From contig BDTA01000094.1 in assembly GCA_002897935.1 (NCBI GenBank), positions 1 to 43,035 of the forward strand: a stretch of 43,035 bases of DNA, in the 5' to 3' direction. A program made the position numbers and the translations under genes. The DNA comes from a bacterium BMS3Abin08 (GTDB lineage: Bacteria > Nitrospirota > Thermodesulfovibrionia > Thermodesulfovibrionales > JdFR-85). Shown piece after piece: positions 40,331-43,035 of the stretch (positions are counted from its first letter, which is position 1; every line of letters starts with the position of its first letter). The notes beneath the pieces are model-generated. The model was not told the DNA's origin, made no database searches, and worked only from the letters and a program-made list of their open reading frames with translations.

Positions 40331-42103
40331 ATGTTGAGGAGGCTCTTTATTGCGTGCATACTGGGAATACTTGCCGGCGTCGTATCCGGATTCCTCTTCT
40401 GGAGCCTCTCCGACCTCCCGAGGATAGAGTCCCTTGAAGAGTACTCACCACTTGAGGCCTCCAGGGTCTACTCATCAGATGACAAACTGATAGCCGAGTA
40501 TTATGTCGAGAGGCGCACCTTTGTACCCTACTACAAAATCCCGGATTATGTAAAGCATGCCTTCGTGGCCATAGAGGACGAACGTTTTTACCGTCACCAC
40601 GGCATAGACTTTATAGGAATAGCACGCGCCCTTTATCAGGATATCAGGGCCGGACGTATTGTTCAGGGCGGCAGCACCATTACGCAGCAGCTTGCAAAAC
40701 TGCTTTTTCTGAAACCTGAAAGGAGCCTCTCCAGGAAGATTAAGGAGGCAGCTCTCTCGATACAGATAGAGAAGAGATATACCAAGGACGAGATCATCGG
40801 TCTGTACCTGAACCAGGCATACTTCGGCACCAACGCCTACGGGATTGAGGCAGCATCCCGCACCTACTTCGACAAGCCTGTTGAAGATCTCGACATTTCA
40901 GAGGCTGCACTCCTTGCAGCCATCCCAAGGGCCCCGTCCTATTATTCACCTTTCAGGAATCCTGAAAAGGCACTCCGGAGAAGGAACCTGGTACTTAAAA
41001 AGATGCTCGGCCTTGGCTATATAACAGAGGATCAATACAGGGAAGCCCGGGAAGAGCCGTTACCTGAGAAGCCTCACAGAAGGCACTACAGCGCCCCTTA
41101 CTTTGTTGAACTCATAAGGACCAAACTGGAAGAGGAATACTCAAACAACCTCTACACCACCGGCCTCAAGATACATACAACCCTGGATATGGGGATGCAG
41201 AAGACAGCGGAAAAGGCAGTGCTTCACGGGATAGCGTCCATTGAAAAAAGGGTTCAGCCAGGCGTACAGGCCGCCCTTATAGCAGTGGACTTAAAGACCG
41301 GGGGCATCAAGGCCATGGTGGGTGGAACCGACTTCTGGCAGACCCAGTTCAACCGTGCCACGCAGGCCCTCAGGCAGCCCGGGTCCGCATTCAAACCGGT
41401 GGTTTACCTTGCAGCATTAAATGATGGGTTTATCCCTGAGGACACCATCCTTGACGAAGAAGTCGGCTATCCCACCCCGGACAACAAAGAAGTCTGGATA
41501 CCCGAAAACTACGAAAAACTCTACAACGGAAAAGTAACCCTCACAGCGGCCCTTGCCCACAGCCTCAATTCAGCAACCGTCTGCCTTGCGGATATGATCG
41601 GCATAAGAGATATTGTAAAAACCGCAAGGACTCTCGGAATCACAAACACAATCCACCCCTACCTGTCTTCTGCAATCGGTGCCTCGGAGGTCACCCCCCT
41701 TGAGATGACCTATGCCTATGCGGCACTCTCTGAGGGGTATAGGATAAAACCCCTTTACATCGAGAAGATCCAGGACAGGGACGGCCTCACTCTCAGGGAG
41801 AACTACCCCGAATTCAAACGGGTGATCGATGAAGGTGTGGTAGACGAGATCAGATACATGCTCCGTTCAGTGATCCTTGAAGGTACGGGACGGAAGGCAC
41901 GCATAATCCAGAGGCCGGTTTACGGAAAAACAGGCACCACCAACGACTACACCGATGCCTGGTTTGTTGGCTTTGACGACCAGCTTGCGGTTGGGGTATG
42001 GGTCGGCAGGGACGACCACACACCCATCGGGAAGAAGGAGACAGGCTCCCGCGCCGCCCTTCCCATATGGATAGAGTTCATGCAGAACTACCAGAGGAGT
42101 TAA
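40331..42103 (+). CDS. Penicillin-binding protein 1A (bifunctional transglycosylase/transpeptidase)
   Basis: 590 residues. N-terminal TM anchor ([19 protein letters not shown]). GT51 domain: [15 protein letters not shown] and [12 protein letters not shown] with the catalytic Glu in the first. Transpeptidase: GSAFKP (SxxK Ser), HSLNSATV (SxN) and [18 protein letters not shown] (KTG). It polymerises glycan strands and cross-links peptidoglycan. It is shorter than the E. coli enzyme (~850 residues), lacking the extra OB/linker regions, as in many non-proteobacterial PBP1s. It begins 27 bases after the RND relic and is followed by repeats, so it is monocistronic. Confidence 0.95.
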   Translation: MLRRLFIACILGILAGVVSGFLFWSLSDLPRIESLEEYSPLEASRVYSSDDKLIAEYYVERRTFVPYYKIPDYVKHAFVAIEDERFYRHHGIDFIGIARALYQDIRAGRIVQGGSTITQQLAKLLFLKPERSLSRKIKEAALSIQIEKRYTKDEIIGLYLNQAYFGTNAYGIEAASRTYFDKPVEDLDISEAALLAAIPRAPSYYSPFRNPEKALRRRNLVLKKMLGLGYITEDQYREAREEPLPEKPHRRHYSAPYFVELIRTKLEEEYSNNLYTTGLKIHTTLDMGMQKTAEKAVLHGIASIEKRVQPGVQAALIAVDLKTGGIKAMVGGTDFWQTQFNRATQALRQPGSAFKPVVYLAALNDGFIPEDTILDEEVGYPTPDNKEVWIPENYEKLYNGKVTLTAALAHSLNSATVCLADMIGIRDIVKTARTLGITNTIHPYLSSAIGASEVTPLEMTYAYAALSEGYRIKPLYIEKIQDRDGLTLRENYPEFKRVIDEGVVDEIRYMLRSVILEGTGRKARIIQRPVYGKTGTTNDYTDAWFVGFDDQLAVGVWVGRDDHTPIGKKETGSRAALPIWIEFMQNYQRS

Positions 42104-42212
42104 ACCCCGGGGACCATCTCCTGAGGAACCGGGGGAACGAGGAGGCTCAAGGCACTGATCAAACCCCTGACAGCCCGCTGAACCTTGAATCTCTTTATAT
42201 TGCCGACCTATT

Positions 42213-42359
42213 TAGTGTCTGTGTATAAATTGCCATTTTTTATTTTTGTCATGCCCGAAGTCTGTAATCGGGCATCCGGAACTTATTGAAAAGAATAGAT
42301 TCCGGCTTAAGGACTACCGGAATGACAGATAGAGAGACTGACTTTATACACAGACTCCA
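42213..42359. repeat. TA-flanked inverted-repeat element, copy J
   Basis: Left end TAGTGTCTGTGTATAAAT, right end CTTTATACACAGACTCCA. The interior (GTCATGCCCGAAG...CGGGCATCC, GATTCCGGC...CCGGAATGAC, AGATAGAGAGACTG) closely matches copy C at 9249. Confidence 0.82.
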
Positions 42360-42361
42360 TT

Positions 42362-42596
42362 TAGAATCTGTGTATAAAGTCGGACGGTTGTCGTTTTTAC
42401 GTCATTTCCCGAAAGCGTCCGGGGAATCGCTCTTTCAGATTCCCGACGTGCTTCGCTTGCGGGAATGACAAATAATTGTAGTTGTCGTTTTTCTGTCATT
42501 CCGGCTTGTCCGGAATCGTTCTACAGGATTCCCGACTCCCGAAGGCGTTCGGGATTGCGGGAATGACAAATAACCGCAGTTTATACACGGGCTCTG
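42362..42596. repeat. TA-flanked inverted-repeat element, long composite copy K
   Basis: Left end TAGAATCTGTGTATAAAG, right end GTTTATACACGGGCTCTG. It is longer than the others (235 bases) because it holds two GTCATTCC...GGAATGAC modules in succession. With copy J it fills the 42104-42622 gap. Confidence 0.8.
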
Positions 42597-42622
42597 ATTA
42601 TCCTCAAACGCACAACAGCCTC

Positions 42623-43035
42623 TTATCCATGTGCATCGGCCCAGTTATCCGCAACGCCGATATCCACCCTGAGGGGCACTGAAAGTTCTGCTGCTGCCTC
42701 CATCCCCTCCCTGACGATCTCCCTCACCACTTCCAGTTCATCCACCTTCACCTCAAAGAGGAGTTCATCATGGACCTGGAGGATCATCCTGCTCTCAACC
42801 GAGCCCTCCTTAAGCCTCCCGGAGATCCCTATCATGGCCCTCTTGATTATGTCTGCAGCAGACCCCTGTATCGGGGTATTCATTGCAAGACGCTCCCCGA
42901 GGGCCTGCTTCTGTTTGTTAGGATTCCCCAGCTCGGGGATCTCCCTCTTGCGCCCGAAGAGGGTCCTGACATAGCCGAGTTTTTTCGCCTCATCTATTAT
43001 CCTGTCGAAGTACTCCCTCACGCCCCTGTATTTTT
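42623..43035 (-). CDS. polA: DNA polymerase I, C-terminal part (cut by window edge)
   Basis: About 137 residues visible, frame open to the window end. The polymerase palm/fingers end is clear: GYVRTLFGRKREIPEL, then NTPIQGSAADIIKRAM, and motif C QVHDELLFEV with the catalytic Asp/Glu. The 3'-5' and 5'-3' nuclease parts lie outside. It replicates short gaps and removes RNA primers. Stop at 42623, 27 bases from repeat copy K. Confidence 0.95.
   Translation of the reverse strand, partial: KYRGVREYFDRIIDEAKKLGYVRTLFGRKREIPELGNPNKQKQALGERLAMNTPIQGSAADIIKRAMIGISGRLKEGSVESRMILQVHDELLFEVKVDELEVVREIVREGMEAAAELSVPLRVDIGVADNWADAHG

Overview
The window looks like a chromosomal segment of a motile, Gram-negative, diderm bacterium. 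LPS/heptose functions (gmhA, a GT9 heptosyltransferase-like protein, an LptM-type lipoprotein), a periplasmic c-type cytochrome, PBP1A and an RseC-family protein all point to a diderm. The gene mix (DUF1573-cytochrome fusion, flagellar and c-di-GMP genes, CheZ-type phosphatase, many GTCATTCC-type dispersed repeats) would fit Nitrospirota (Thermodesulfovibrionia-like) or a neighbouring deep-branching phylum. That placement is inference, since no marker tree could be run.

Layout. 1-1041: tail of an ABC-2 exporter (ATPase, permease). 1092-4185: a DUF1573/dihaem cytochrome, then a periplasmic rhodanese and a chemoreceptor transcribed together from a sigma-28 promoter. 4853-8522: an SDR epimerase, then a tightly overlapping housekeeping operon argH-lptM-gmhA-ruvC; the 48-residue lptM is easily missed. 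8523-9624: a repeat-filled gap. 9625-11586: a REC-GAF-PAS histidine kinase. 11738-16710: a flagellar regulatory block read leftward: fliS-like, FlgM-like, REC-SHOCT regulator, REC-GAF-HD-GYP regulator, PilZ protein, motA, motB. 18197-31348: a long leftward island of glycosyltransferases, methyltransferases and a sulfotransferase, many of them multi-domain fusions. 31564-35034: fliC-flaG-fliD-fliS-fliT. 35385-36644: a divergent CheW-CheZ fusion. 36764-43035: EF-G-like GTPase, RseC-family protein, an RND remnant, PBP1A and the 3' end of polA.

How it fits together. Five sites match the flagellar sigma-28 (FliA) consensus TAAAGTTT-N11-(G/T)(A/C/T)CGATAN with exactly 11 bases of spacing. They sit before rhodanese-MCP, the FlgM-like operon, the first fliS, fliC, and cheW-cheZ, so one late-flagellar regulon links filament, chaperones, motor, c-di-GMP turnover and reading, and chemotaxis output. 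The glycosyltransferase island directly follows the flagellin genes and carries flagellar MAF-like domains. It is most simply a flagellin-glycan locus whose product may be methylated and sulfated.

The gaps between operons are packed with short non-coding repeats. The main family has inverted ends TAGAGTCTGTGTATAAA flanked by TA, as expected of Tc1/mariner/IS630-type MITEs. In two cases the TAG at the element end is the stop codon of the neighbouring gene. The best candidates for something undescribed are the CheW-CheZ fusion, the sulfotransferase-methyltransferase-TPR and GT17-MAF-CgeB fusions in the island, the FliA-driven rhodanese-chemoreceptor operon, and the stop-codon-forming repeat.
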